From Amycolatopsis arida (GTDB lineage: Bacteria; Actinomycetota; Actinomycetes; Mycobacteriales; Pseudonocardiaceae), in contig NZ_FOWW01000002.1 in NCBI RefSeq assembly GCF_900115565.1, forward strand, positions 421,160 to 485,159: a stretch of DNA of 64,000 bases. Direction: 5' to 3'. The position numbers were made by a program, and so were the translations under genes. Shown one piece after another: positions 28,814 to 37,263 of the stretch; the first letter of the stretch is position 1; the number at the start of each line of letters is the position of its first letter. The notes under the pieces were generated by a model, which was not told where the DNA came from, did no database searches, and worked only from the letters and a program-made list of their open reading frames with translations.

Positions 28814-29686
28814 GTCTGGACTCTAACGCCGCGGCGTGCTCCTCGTGCGTCTCGAGCAGCCGGCGGGCCAGGGTGAGCCGCGGCCGGTCGATCAGCTCGC
28901 CGTCCACCCGCACCCCGCCGCCACCAGCACCGGCACCGGCCGCGGCGTCGAGCACCCGGCGGGCCCAGCGCAGCTCGCGCTCGGTGGGCCGGAAGGCGGC
29001 GTTGACCGGGCCGACCTGGCGGGGGTGCGGGCAGAGCTTGCCGCCGAAGCCGAGGTGTCGGGCGCGGCGGGCCGCGGCGCCCGCCGCGGCGGAGTCGTCG
29101 AGGTCGAGAGCAACGGTGTTGAGTAGCTCGCTCGCACGCTCGCTCACGCCGTCGACCGGAGGGGCGAGCCCGGCCGCGCGCGAGGCGATGACGAGGCGGG
29201 AGCGGGCGTAGAGCAGCTCGCGCTCCTCGGCGTCGGCGGGAAGGATCCCGGCGTCGAGCCCGAAGTCGACGGTGCCGAAGACGAGCCGCCGCGGGCCGGC
29301 CTCGGCGAGGGCGTCGACGTCGCGGATCCCGCGGGCGGTCTCGACCATGGCGTGCAGGCTCACGGTGGGCGGCAGGCGGGCGGCGACCGCGCGCAGTTCG
29401 GCGGGGTCCTCCGCCTTCGGCAGCACCACGGCGAGCAGCCCGTTCGCGCCGGCGAGCGCGGCGAGGTCGGCGTCTCGTTCCGGGGGCGCGGCGTTGATCC
29501 GGACCGCCGCGGGGTGCCGGGCGACCCAGTCGGCGACCACGGCGCGGGCGGCGTCCCTGTTGGCCGGCGCCACCGCGTCCTCAAGGTCGCACAGCACGAC
29601 GTCGGCACCGCTCGCGGCGGCCTTGGCGAACCGCTCGGGCCGGTCACCGGGCACGACGAGCAGCGAGCGCGCCGAGTCCGCGGGGT

Positions 29687-29719
29687 TCACGCGAGGGCGG
29701 TGCCGTCGGGGGCGTCCAT
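29687..29719 (-). CDS. Possible 10-residue leader ORF (MDAPDGTALA)
   Basis: ATG at 29719 preceded by AGGA at about 8 nt; its TGA overlaps the GTG start of the CoA-ester lyase. It could feed ribosomes to that gene, which lacks its own ribosome site. Too short to be certain. Confidence 0.3.
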   Translation of the reverse strand: MDAPDGTALA

Positions 29720-29825
29720 GGGGCGATCCTGACACAGCCACACCCGATCGGGTGACTGCGCTCGCGATGTTCTCGACCGGCTTCCGGCCGGGTCCCCAGC
29801 AGCCCCCGACGCGTGACGAACGCGC

Positions 29826-30324
29826 TCACTTACCGATGTGCAGCGCCTCCCTCACCAAGACCGGGAGGTAGTTCGGTGTGTTCTCCCGTGGTGACGACGT
29901 CGATGCACGGGTGGACGTGCCGGTTCTCGGTGGCCTCGCGCAGCAGCGCGTCGGCGAGGTCGGCGCGCGAGGTGAACCGGCCGACCAGCCGGCGCGGCTC
30001 CGCCCGGTAGCTGGTGACGGTGTCGCGGTCGAAGAGCCCCGCGGGGCGCACGATCGTCCAGTCCAGGTCACTGCCGCGGACGATGTCCTCCATGCGCGCC
30101 ATGTCCGCGTAGATGGTGCGTCCCATCGTGAGCAGGATGGGGGCGATCACCCTGCGCCACAGCAACGACTCCTCGGGCGCGCTCTTCCCCTCCACGCCCA
30201 TCGAGGTCACGCAGACCAGGCGGGAGACGCGGTGGTTCCTCATCGCGGCCACGATGTTGGTGGCACCCCGCGAGTACACCGTCACGGGCTCCTTGGTGTA
30301 CGGGACGCCGAGTGCCGAGATGAC
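29826..30324 (-). pseudogene. NmrA-like NAD(P)-binding protein, truncated and frameshifted
   Basis: Homology begins abruptly at VISALGVPYTKEPVTVYSRG; the N-terminal Rossmann motif (GATGxxG) and about 60-80 residues are missing. Near the end the frame DVVTTGEHTELPP breaks. One base fewer in the GGG near 29885 would restore the likely native ending ENTPNYLPVLVREALHIGK. The missing 5' end abuts a TetR gene on the opposite strand, as if a deletion removed the shared promoter. Confidence 0.7.
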
Positions 30325-30342
30325 CGGGACCGCCGGGAAGCG

Positions 30343-30897
30343 TTGACCCTGCGCACGATCCTCACCGCGGCCCGCCGGCTGTTCGCCGAGCACGGCTATG
30401 CCAGGACACCCATCCGGCGAAACGCGCAGGAGGCCGGGGTGGCGCCGCTGACGATCTACGCGCACTTCGGGTCGAAGGCGGGCGTGCTGACCGGGCTGGT
30501 CGACCTGATGGACGACGAGGCCGGCATCCCGGACCTGATGACCGAGTCCGCGGGGCTGACCGATCCGGTCGCGCTGCTCGGCCTGCTGGCGGCGGTGAGC
30601 CGCCAGGTGCGGGAACGCTGCGGCGACATCGTGACCATGCTCAGCGCGGGCGCCGCGGTCGACCCGGCGATCGCGGCCACCCAGGCGGAGGTGGAACGGC
30701 GCAACCGGTTCGGCGTCGAGATGGCCATCGGCCGGGCCATGGCCCACGGCGGCAGGGTCGTCCCACGGGCCACCGACATCGCCGTGGCGTTGCTGAGCGT
30801 CGGCGTCTGCTTCAGCCTCGTCCGGGACTCCGGCTGGTCCTACGACGACTACGAGATATGGTTGACCGACACCCTCGTCGACACCCTGCTGCGGTGA
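30343..30897 (+). CDS. TetR-family regulator with eroded 5' end
   Basis: About 184 residues from TTG 30343. The helix-turn-helix is complete (AARRLFAEHGYARTPIRRNAQEAGVAPLTIYAHFGSKAG) and a plausible ligand domain follows. The reading frame DRDRREALTLRT upstream of 30343 also looks native, but no ATG or GTG start exists; sequence homologous to the opposed NmrA gene begins only about 20 nt away. It may survive on the TTG or be a pseudogene. Normally such a TetR would repress the divergent NmrA-like gene. Confidence 0.6.
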   Translation: MTLRTILTAARRLFAEHGYARTPIRRNAQEAGVAPLTIYAHFGSKAGVLTGLVDLMDDEAGIPDLMTESAGLTDPVALLGLLAAVSRQVRERCGDIVTMLSAGAAVDPAIAATQAEVERRNRFGVEMAIGRAMAHGGRVVPRATDIAVALLSVGVCFSLVRDSGWSYDDYEIWLTDTLVDTLLR

Positions 30898-30910
30898 CCG
30901 CTCGGCGCGC

Positions 30911-31948
30911 TCAACCGGACGACTGCCGCGGGCGCCGGCCCTTCCGTTCCAGCTCGGTGGCGAAGGCGTGCCAGGTGAGGCCGCAGCTGCGGGCCACCAT
31001 GACCACCACGTCCGCGTGGTGCGCCGGAACCGCCTCGCTCAGCCGGCACCACTCCCGTTGCAGCAGCGTGGCGGCCTCGAGCAACCGGAGCAGCAGCCGG
31101 CCCGACTCGGAGAACCGCAGCGAGGGGTCCTGACGGAGGTTGCGCAGGGCGGTCGACACCTCCGGTCCAGGGGACGCGGTGGGGGACACCGGGAACAGCG
31201 GTGACACCCGCCCCGCGTCCGGCCGGAAGGCACCCGCCCCACCCTCCCATTCGTCCGAAGTAGACTCCGAGTATCGGCGTGGGCTCGCCAGCACCGGGTC
31301 TTCGCCGCGTTCCAGCCGGGCCCGGACGTCCCGGACGGTGGCCGGGGAGATGCCGACCGCCCTGGCGATCTCCCGCAGCGAGGCGCCGGGCCGCTCCTCG
31401 AGCATCCGAGCCGCGGCGCGCCGGCCCCGCGCCGCGTCCCTCGGGCGGACCCTGCCGTCCCTCCCCCTGCGCGCGCCGTCCGGCGCGGTCCGGTCGCCCA
31501 CCCGCCGGCGAACCGACCCGACCGTCTTGTGGGCGAGTCCGGTGACCGACGCGATGGCCCGGTCCGACCACTGCGGGTGGCTGGCGAGAATGCGTTCCGC
31601 CGCGGCGGTCCGTTCGGCCAGCGTGAGCGGCAGCCCGTGTGCCACGTTCATCCTGACCGAGAGCACGAACGCCTCGCGGTCCGTGCAGTCGACCAGCCGC
31701 GCGGCGATCTCCGCCCGCCCGTTCAGCTCCGCCGCCAGCACCCGGTGCCAGCCGTCGATGACCCGCATGTTCCTGCGGTTGACCAGGATGGGTGGCAGGT
31801 CGGCAGCGGACTGGGCGAGGAGTTGGGCGTGTGCGAGGTCCGCGCCGAGGGTACGTGGCGAATCGAGGCGCACCAGCGAGGTGATCGGTACCAACTCGAC
31901 CGGTGCGCCTCTGATCTCTACCGGAACATCCACAGGTCTTGCGTCCAT
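30911..31948 (-). CDS. StrR/NovG-type transcriptional activator (ParB-fold DNA-binding)
   Basis: 345 residues. ParB-like N-domain (VPITSLVRLDSPR, PPILVNRRNMRVIDGWHRV, about residues 15-80), then AFVLSVRMNVAHGLPLTLAERTAAAERIL, first HTH SDRAIASVTGLAHKTVGSVRRR, second HTH ASLREIARAVGISPATVRDVRARL and the C-terminal LRQDPSLRFSESGRLLLRLLEA block, the same order as StrR. StrR proteins switch on antibiotic clusters; none is seen nearby. ATG 31948 is preferred over ATG 31969 because GGGGGAA lies 8 nt upstream. Confidence 0.87.
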   Translation of the reverse strand: MDARPVDVPVEIRGAPVELVPITSLVRLDSPRTLGADLAHAQLLAQSAADLPPILVNRRNMRVIDGWHRVLAAELNGRAEIAARLVDCTDREAFVLSVRMNVAHGLPLTLAERTAAAERILASHPQWSDRAIASVTGLAHKTVGSVRRRVGDRTAPDGARRGRDGRVRPRDAARGRRAAARMLEERPGASLREIARAVGISPATVRDVRARLERGEDPVLASPRRYSESTSDEWEGGAGAFRPDAGRVSPLFPVSPTASPGPEVSTALRNLRQDPSLRFSESGRLLLRLLEAATLLQREWCRLSEAVPAHHADVVVMVARSCGLTWHAFATELERKGRRPRQSSG

Positions 31949-32315
31949 GCCGTGGATTCCCCCATTCATTAAGTTGTCCAGCCGTCGAGGCGGTACCGCC
32001 GATTTTCGGCCCGCGCGAACGATTCGGGGGCATTGAGCGGGCGCGACCCGCCGCGGGTGGGACATCCGAGCGAGGCTGAAGGGGAGGAGCCTCGCCACCG
32101 CGCCTCGTCATCCACGTGCCCCCAGGACCAGCCGGCCCGGTTCGTAGCTGTGACCCAGATTACTCCGGCAACGATCATACTTACGGCCATCGCGGCAGGT
32201 AGTCAAGTATCCGCCAATACCGCAAAGGCGGCTTATTGACTTGCCGGTAGGCAGTCTTGCTCGTTACCCGACGTCGTGGGATCGGTTCCGCACACGACCA
32301 AGTGAGGGATCCCAC
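31949..32315. other. Lower-GC spacer upstream of the StrR-type gene
   Basis: 367 nt without a supported gene. 32150-32250 is noticeably richer in A/T than the surroundings. An interrupted inverted repeat, CAAGT and CCGCC (32204-32215) against GGCGG and ACTTG (32227-32243), may be a terminator or operator. Confidence 0.45.
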
Positions 32316-32585
32316 GTGACATTCCCGATACGCCGCGAGACGAGCGGGTTCGCCCTCGGTGTGTACAACTGGAGCAAGTCGCCAGTCGCACACCGGTACT
32401 CGATCCAGTGCACAGTGAAACTCAAGTCGGCGTACACCGAGACTCAAGCCGCGTCGTGGACGAGCCGCCACAGCGCGGTCAACGGCGACACCGACGCCGT
32501 GTCGTTCGGGGTGTCGGCGGTGACCGGGACGCGCTCGATCCATTCCGCCGTGGTGTCCAGCGACTCACACGGCTCCACGTGCTGA
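32316..32585 (+). CDS. Small hypothetical protein
   Basis: 89 residues from GTG 32316, which has GAGGGA 6 nt upstream. Composition is Ser/Thr/Val-rich with two Cys (IQC, STC); GVYNWSKSPVAHRYSIQC and SAVTGTRSIHSAVVSS suggest a beta-rich fold. No signal peptide is evident from this start, so it may be the remnant of a longer secreted protein. Unrecognised. Confidence 0.45.
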   Translation: MTFPIRRETSGFALGVYNWSKSPVAHRYSIQCTVKLKSAYTETQAASWTSRHSAVNGDTDAVSFGVSAVTGTRSIHSAVVSSDSHGSTC

Positions 32586-32619
32586 CGACTCTGTCGGCAG
32601 GGCGAGGCTGACCGCTCGA

Positions 32620-32822
32620 CGGGCTCAAGGGGTCGAGCTCCCACCTGACGTGCTGGAAAATCCTGCGCGACTACCGCCGCGCCGGCCGGCCCTCGCCGAG
32701 ACCGTCGGCGGAATCGCCACCTGCACAACATCTGCCTCCGCGGCGAACAGCCACAGAAAGCGACACCAACCACGAGATCAATGACGGGACAGCCTTGGTG
32801 GGTGTTGGGGGTGCTGTGTTGA
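32620..32822 (+). mobile_element. Transposase C-terminal remnant (IS5/IS4-type)
   Basis: Fragments in shifting frames read CWKILRDYRRAGR, then LAETVGGIAT, then HLHNICLRGEQP. Together they match the end of an IS5-like transposase (…WKILRDYRR…GIAHLHN…). At least two frameshifts are needed, no ends or target duplications are visible, and the rest of the element is absent. Confidence 0.55.
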
Positions 32823-33146
32823 CAGGACGCCGCGTAGGTCTCGGCGTGATCGCGGTAGATCGTCTGATCAGGCGCCCGTTCCACTCTGGATCCTGAAACT
32901 TGGTCGACCACTCGGGTTCGGACGCGATTCCGGCGTGCTGGTGACCAAGGCGGCGACGGTGTTCGCGTCCGGGTCCGCGGCGCACGCCGGGCAGCAGGCC
33001 GCGATCCTGGCCGTGCGCAACTCGCTGTGCCACCGGGCTGCCTGATCGTGCCCAACGGCTCCAGCATCGAGATCCTGGCCCCGGAGCACACCGCGCCCTG
33101 CTCGCGACTTGCTCGACGACCAGGACCGCTGAGCCGGGCGCGGCGG
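32823..33146. other. Gene debris upstream of the arsenic-type locus
   Basis: 324 nt with no intact gene. One frame near 32940-33045 gives KAATVFASGSAAHAGQQAAI, reminiscent of a flavodoxin/WrbA-like protein, broken by stops. This assignment is weak. Confidence 0.3.
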
Positions 33147-34211
33147 TCAGGCGATCAGGGCGCCCGCCTCGCGGACGTGCGCGGTGAGCGGGCGCATCAC
33201 GTACTCGGCGTCCCGGTACACCCCCCGAAGGGTGTTGGAGGCGAAGGAGCGCTGGAACTCCAGCCCGACGTACACCAGGCCGAGGTGGGTGGTGGAGAGG
33301 CCGCCGGTGTGCCGGGGGCGCCCATCGGTCAGCGCGCCGAGCGGTTCGAGGTAGTCCAGGTGCGGCCGGTAGCCGGTGGCGAACAGGACGGCGTCCACCG
33401 GCTCGCGGGTGCCGTCCGGCCACACCACCCCTTCACCGTCGAAGGCGGTGAACATCGGGCGGCGATCCAGGCGGCCGGCCTCGACGGCGTCGCGGTAGTC
33501 GCCGGTGTCCAGCACCAGGGTGGTCGTGACCAGCCGGGCCAGCCACTCCGGTGGCAGGTCGTCGAACCCGGTGTGGCGCAACCAGTAGTGCAGGTCGCGG
33601 CCGTCGTGCCGTTGCGGGACGAAGCCGACGGGGTGCCGGGTGGCGAGGGTGACCTCGGCGATGCCGGCCAGCTCGTGGCCGACCTGCACCGCGGAGTTCC
33701 CGGCTCCGACCACCACCACACGCCGCCCGGCGAAGGGCTCGGGGTTGCGGTAGCCGGCGACGTGCAGCAGCTGGCCGGTGAAGTTGTCCTGGCCCGGCAG
33801 CGGCGGCAGGTAGGGGTTGCCGAACGATCCGCTGGCGGCGACCACCGCGGCGGCGGGCAGTGTCTCGCCGGCCTCGGTGCGGACGAGGAAGCTCCCGCCG
33901 GCGTCCGTGGTGACGGCGGTGACGCGGGTTCCGGTGCGGATCTCGACGTCGAGACCGGCGGCGTAGCGGCGCAGGTAGTCCGCGACCTCGTCCCGGGTGG
34001 GGTAGTGCTCGTGGTCGCCGGGGAAGGGGGCGCCGGGCATCCCGCTGTAGCCGGCGGGGGAGAACAGCGTGAGGCTGTCGTAGTAGTGCGGCCACGACCC
34101 GGCCGGCTGCGCCCCGGCCTCCAGGATCACCGGGGTCAGGCCGTGGGCGCGGGCCGCGCGAGCGGCGGCGAGGCCGGACTGGCCGCCGCCGATGACGATG
34201 ACCTCGTTCAT
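33147..34211 (-). CDS. Flavin-dependent monooxygenase, ArsO-like
   Basis: 354 residues. FAD Rossmann motif GGGQSGLAAA (8-17), mid-protein NADPH motif VVVGAGNSAVQVG (about 195-205) and the FATGYRPHL signature of class B flavoprotein monooxygenases. Proteins of this type (annotated ArsO) often lie in ars loci. It sits downstream of another FAD/NAD(P) protein and the divergent ArsR fusion, which supports that label; the actual substrate is not established. Confidence 0.8.
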   Translation of the reverse strand: MNEVIVIGGGQSGLAAARAARAHGLTPVILEAGAQPAGSWPHYYDSLTLFSPAGYSGMPGAPFPGDHEHYPTRDEVADYLRRYAAGLDVEIRTGTRVTAVTTDAGGSFLVRTEAGETLPAAAVVAASGSFGNPYLPPLPGQDNFTGQLLHVAGYRNPEPFAGRRVVVVGAGNSAVQVGHELAGIAEVTLATRHPVGFVPQRHDGRDLHYWLRHTGFDDLPPEWLARLVTTTLVLDTGDYRDAVEAGRLDRRPMFTAFDGEGVVWPDGTREPVDAVLFATGYRPHLDYLEPLGALTDGRPRHTGGLSTTHLGLVYVGLEFQRSFASNTLRGVYRDAEYVMRPLTAHVREAGALIA

Positions 34212-34359
34212 GACGTCCTCTCGGTTGGTGAGGGTGGTGTGCTGGCCAGCGCGAGCGCGGACCCCCCAGCGCCAGTGCGGCGAGCACGAGAAACATCGGT
34301 GAGCGGCCGCCGACGGGGGCGATACCGCTCCGGCCCATGGGCGAGAGCCACGGTGACGG

Positions 34360-35712
34360 TCAGCGGAGCGGACAGGATCCCGGTGAGCCGCCCGCCGGCG
34401 GCGCCGCCAGCGCGAGCGGCTCCACGTCCCCCGCGCAGCATCCGCCGACCGCGGCGGTGTCCGGTTCCTCGAGCAAACCCGTGCCGCCGCACACCCCGGT
34501 CTCGGGCAGCACGAGCTCGACCCGCTCCGCGGCCGCCCGGTCGCCGGCCAGCGCCGCGGCGATGCTGCGTACCTGCTCGTAGCCAGTCATCGCCAGGAAC
34601 GTGGGCGCCCGGCCGTAGCTCTTCATCCCGGCCAGGAACACGCCGGGCTCGGGGTGGCCGAGCTCGCGCACCCCGTGCGGGTAAACGGTGCCGCACGCGT
34701 GCACGTTCGGATCGATCAGCGGCGCCAGCGCCGTCGGCGCCTGCAAGGTGCTGTCCAGCTCCAACCGCAGCTCCGACAGCCAGGACAGGTCGGGGCGGAA
34801 CCCGGTCAGCGCCACGACCTCGTCCACGCCCTCGATTCGGGCGCCGTGCGCGGACACCAGGGTCAGCCGCCCGCCGGGCGCTCGCTCGACGGCCTCGGCG
34901 CGGAAGCCGGTCACCGCCCGCACCCGCCCGGCGGTCACGGCCTCCTTCGCCCGCGACCCCAGTGCCCCGCGGGCGGGCAACTGGTCGGCGTCGCCGCCGC
35001 CGAAGGCGTCCCCGACCGTTCCCCGGCGCAGCACCCAGCTCACCCGGGTGCCCTGGTCCGCGAGACCGCCCAGCGCGACCAGCGCGGTGAGCGCCGAGTG
35101 ACCGCTTCCGGCCACCACGACGTGCGTGCCGGCGTAGCGCTCGCGCGTCGCTTCCTCGGCGAGATCGGGTACGCGGTAGGTGATGCGGTCGGCCGCCGCC
35201 CGCTCACCCAGCGCGGGCAGCCCGTCACCGCCCAGCGGATTGGGGGTGCCCCAGGTGCCCGAGGCGTCGATCAACGCCCGCACCGCCAGCCGTTCCTCGC
35301 GGCCGTTCCGGTGTCGGATGTGGACGGTCAACGGCTCGCTGTTCCGCCCTGCGTCCACCACCCGGTCCCGGCCACGTCGGGCCGCCCCGACGACCTCCGC
35401 GCCCAGCCGGACGCGCTCACCCAGCGCCGCGGCGAGCGGGCGCAGGTACGCGCTCGCCCACGCCGCACCCGTCGGATACGTCTCGTCGGCTGGTGGCCGC
35501 CACCCGGTAGCGGCGAGCAACCGGCCCGCGGCCGGGGCCACCAGCTCCGACCACGGCGAGAACAACAGCACGTGACCCCACTCGGCGACCGCGGCTCCCG
35601 CCTCGGATCCGCGCTCCAGCACCACCGGCTCGATCCCGCGCTCGACCAGCTCGGCGGCCGCGGCCAAGCCCACCGGACCGGCCCCGACCACGGCCACGGG
35701 CAACTCGCTCAT
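34360..35712 (-). CDS. FAD/NAD(P)-binding oxidoreductase of the ars-type locus
   Basis: 450 residues. N-terminal FAD motif GAGPVGLAAAAELVERG (9-25), second dinucleotide motif VVVAGSGHSALTALVALG (about 200-217), and FLAGMKSYGRAPTFLAMTGYEQVRSI near 365-390. The C-terminal region carries Cys residues (GVCGG, GGCC) that could bind thiophilic metalloids. Similar flavoproteins occur beside arsR in actinobacteria. ATG 35712 follows GGTGGAG. Divergent from the ArsR-ArsN fusion, sharing its operator region. Confidence 0.8.
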   Translation of the reverse strand: MSELPVAVVGAGPVGLAAAAELVERGIEPVVLERGSEAGAAVAEWGHVLLFSPWSELVAPAAGRLLAATGWRPPADETYPTGAAWASAYLRPLAAALGERVRLGAEVVGAARRGRDRVVDAGRNSEPLTVHIRHRNGREERLAVRALIDASGTWGTPNPLGGDGLPALGERAAADRITYRVPDLAEEATRERYAGTHVVVAGSGHSALTALVALGGLADQGTRVSWVLRRGTVGDAFGGGDADQLPARGALGSRAKEAVTAGRVRAVTGFRAEAVERAPGGRLTLVSAHGARIEGVDEVVALTGFRPDLSWLSELRLELDSTLQAPTALAPLIDPNVHACGTVYPHGVRELGHPEPGVFLAGMKSYGRAPTFLAMTGYEQVRSIAAALAGDRAAAERVELVLPETGVCGGTGLLEEPDTAAVGGCCAGDVEPLALAAPPAGGSPGSCPLR

Positions 35713-35724
35713 CGCTCCACCTTT

Positions 35725-35810
35725 CATCGATGTGCCTCGATAGAGGTGCTGAGAATGTATCGACGGTCGTCGATTGACGCAACCATCGACCTCGCTCGAT
35801 AATGGTGGTC
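35725..35810. promoter_or_regulatory. Divergent ArsR operator-promoter
   Basis: ATCGACGGTCGTCGAT (35759-35774) has 7-bp inverted arms; ATCGA…TCGAT arms recur at 35785-35800, and CATCGATG occurs near 35725. The -10 hexamer GATAAT (35798-35803) is 7 nt before ATG 35811, so the fusion mRNA is probably leaderless and directly covered by the operator. Confidence 0.65.
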
Positions 35811-36665
35811 ATGACGACCGCCGCGCCGCAGCCGCTCCTGCCCGACCAGGACGCCGCCACCTACGCCGAGTGGTTCGCCTGTCTGGCCGAGCCGACCAGG
35901 GTGCGGCTGCTGCACGCGGTCGCCACCGCCCCCGGCGGGATCACCGTCGGCGCGCTGACCGAGCGGCTCGGCATCAGCCAGTCCACCTGCTCCCACCACA
36001 TCCGCAAGCTCGCCGACGTCGGCTTCCTGCACCTGCACAAGGAAGGCACCGCCACCCGGGTGTGGATCAACCAGAACTGCTGCACGGGGCTCCCCCACGC
36101 CGCCGACGCCGTGATGGGACTCCTCGCGCCCCGCCCGTGTTGCCCCGAGAACCCGCCCGAGGACGTGCGCATGCGGCCGCTGCGGGCCGAGGACTGGCCG
36201 GCGGTGCGACGGATCTACGCCGAGGGCATCGCCACTGGGATCGCCACCTTCGAGACGACCGTGCCCAGCCGCGCGACGCTCGACGCCACCTGGCTACCCG
36301 GACACCGCTGGATCGCCGAGATCGACGGCGAGGTCGCCGGGTGGACGGCGTTGAGCCCGGTGTCCGCCCGTGCCTGCTACTCCGGCGTCGCCGAGAGCTC
36401 GATCTACGTCGCCGAGGGCCACCGTGGCCGGGGCGTGGGGAAGGCGTTGATCCGCCAGCAGGTCGTCGAGGCCGACCGCGCCGGACTGTGGACCCTGCAA
36501 ACCTCCATCCTCACCGAGAACCGGGCCAGCATCGCCCTGCACCACGCCGCCGGCTACCGCACCGTCGGCGTCCGCGAACGCATCGCCCAACGCGACGGCA
36601 CCTGGCACGACACCATCCTCCTCGAACGCCGCGCGGACGCCGTCGCCCGTCCCAGCTGCACCTGA
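35811..36665 (+). CDS. ArsR-ArsN1 fusion: metalloregulator + GNAT acetyltransferase
   Basis: 284 residues. Residues 1-110 are an ArsR winged helix (CLAEPTRVRLLHAV; recognition region GISQSTCSHHIRKL) with Cys24, Cys60, the pair Cys90-91 (QNCC) and the pair Cys110-111 (PRPCC) as possible As(III) ligands. Residues 118-280 are a GNAT domain of the phosphinothricin-acetyltransferase/ArsN1 type (RPLRAEDWPAVRRIYAEGI; acetyl-CoA loop GHRGRGVGKAL). ArsN1 acetylates the arsenical antibiotic arsinothricin. The fused form would sense metalloid and inactivate the drug in one polypeptide. ATG 35802 is an alternative start. Confidence 0.85.
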   Translation: MTTAAPQPLLPDQDAATYAEWFACLAEPTRVRLLHAVATAPGGITVGALTERLGISQSTCSHHIRKLADVGFLHLHKEGTATRVWINQNCCTGLPHAADAVMGLLAPRPCCPENPPEDVRMRPLRAEDWPAVRRIYAEGIATGIATFETTVPSRATLDATWLPGHRWIAEIDGEVAGWTALSPVSARACYSGVAESSIYVAEGHRGRGVGKALIRQQVVEADRAGLWTLQTSILTENRASIALHHAAGYRTVGVRERIAQRDGTWHDTILLERRADAVARPSCT

Positions 36666-36891
36666 CGGTCCGGCAAGCCCTGCGCGGCCCGGAGCGCGTG
36701 GCCCGACCTCGGCTGGTCGTGCCAGGTATGCACCCAACCAGGAAGGCGGCCCGGTCGGGCGCGTCGTTCGGCACCGACCGGGTCGCCGGATCGACGTCGC
36801 GGGCTCGCGTCCAGAATTCGCCAAGAACCGTTCAAGGTGGACTTCCTAGGCTCTCCCGAACCGAAACACCAGGAAGCACAGGGAGTACGCG

Positions 36892-37263
36892 ATGGGAACA
36901 CACCGAGCCAGCCCCGGGCGAAAGCTGGCCTCCGCCAGCCTGCTCGCCTCCGTCGTTCTCGGGATGACCGTGCTGTCGGCGCCGGCCGCGCACGCGCACC
37001 GGGGCACGATCACCATCCACCGCCCCGGGTGCGGTGGTGTCGTGGAGGGCCACAGCAACGACACCGGGACCATCTGGACCCACTACCGCAAGCAGGGTTC
37101 CTGCAAGGGACACGCCTGGATCAGGGTCAAGACGAACCTCGGCTGGTCGAGCTGGAAGCACGCGCCCGGCACGGCCGTGCTCCTCATCGACGACCGGATC
37201 TACGCGACACAACACAAGGGCTGCGGCAGCTGCCGGGTCGGGAGCATCTACCACAACCACTGA
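36892..37263 (+). CDS. Small secreted Cys-containing protein
   Basis: 123 residues. Signal peptide about 1-35 (LASASLLASVVLGMTVLSAPAAHA, cut after AHA). The mature part of about 88 residues has four Cys (PGCGG, GSCKG, GCGSC) and many His, Trp and Gly. AGGGAG precedes ATG 36892. Family not recognised; it could be an exported metal-binding or inhibitor-like protein. Its stop overlaps the 3' end of the convergent SARP gene by 16 bp. Confidence 0.75.
   Translation: MGTHRASPGRKLASASLLASVVLGMTVLSAPAAHAHRGTITIHRPGCGGVVEGHSNDTGTIWTHYRKQGSCKGHAWIRVKTNLGWSSWKHAPGTAVLLIDDRIYATQHKGCGSCRVGSIYHNH

Noticed and set aside
32444-33091. Minus-strand ORF of 215 codons across the debris region
   Set aside because: It is antisense to the small gene and the transposase remnant, has mixed composition and no motif or ribosome site.
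35437-36665. Genetic context for a full ars operon including Acr3/ArsB or ArsC
   Set aside because: No multi-helix pump or reductase is encoded on either strand between 33.1 and 36.9 kb.
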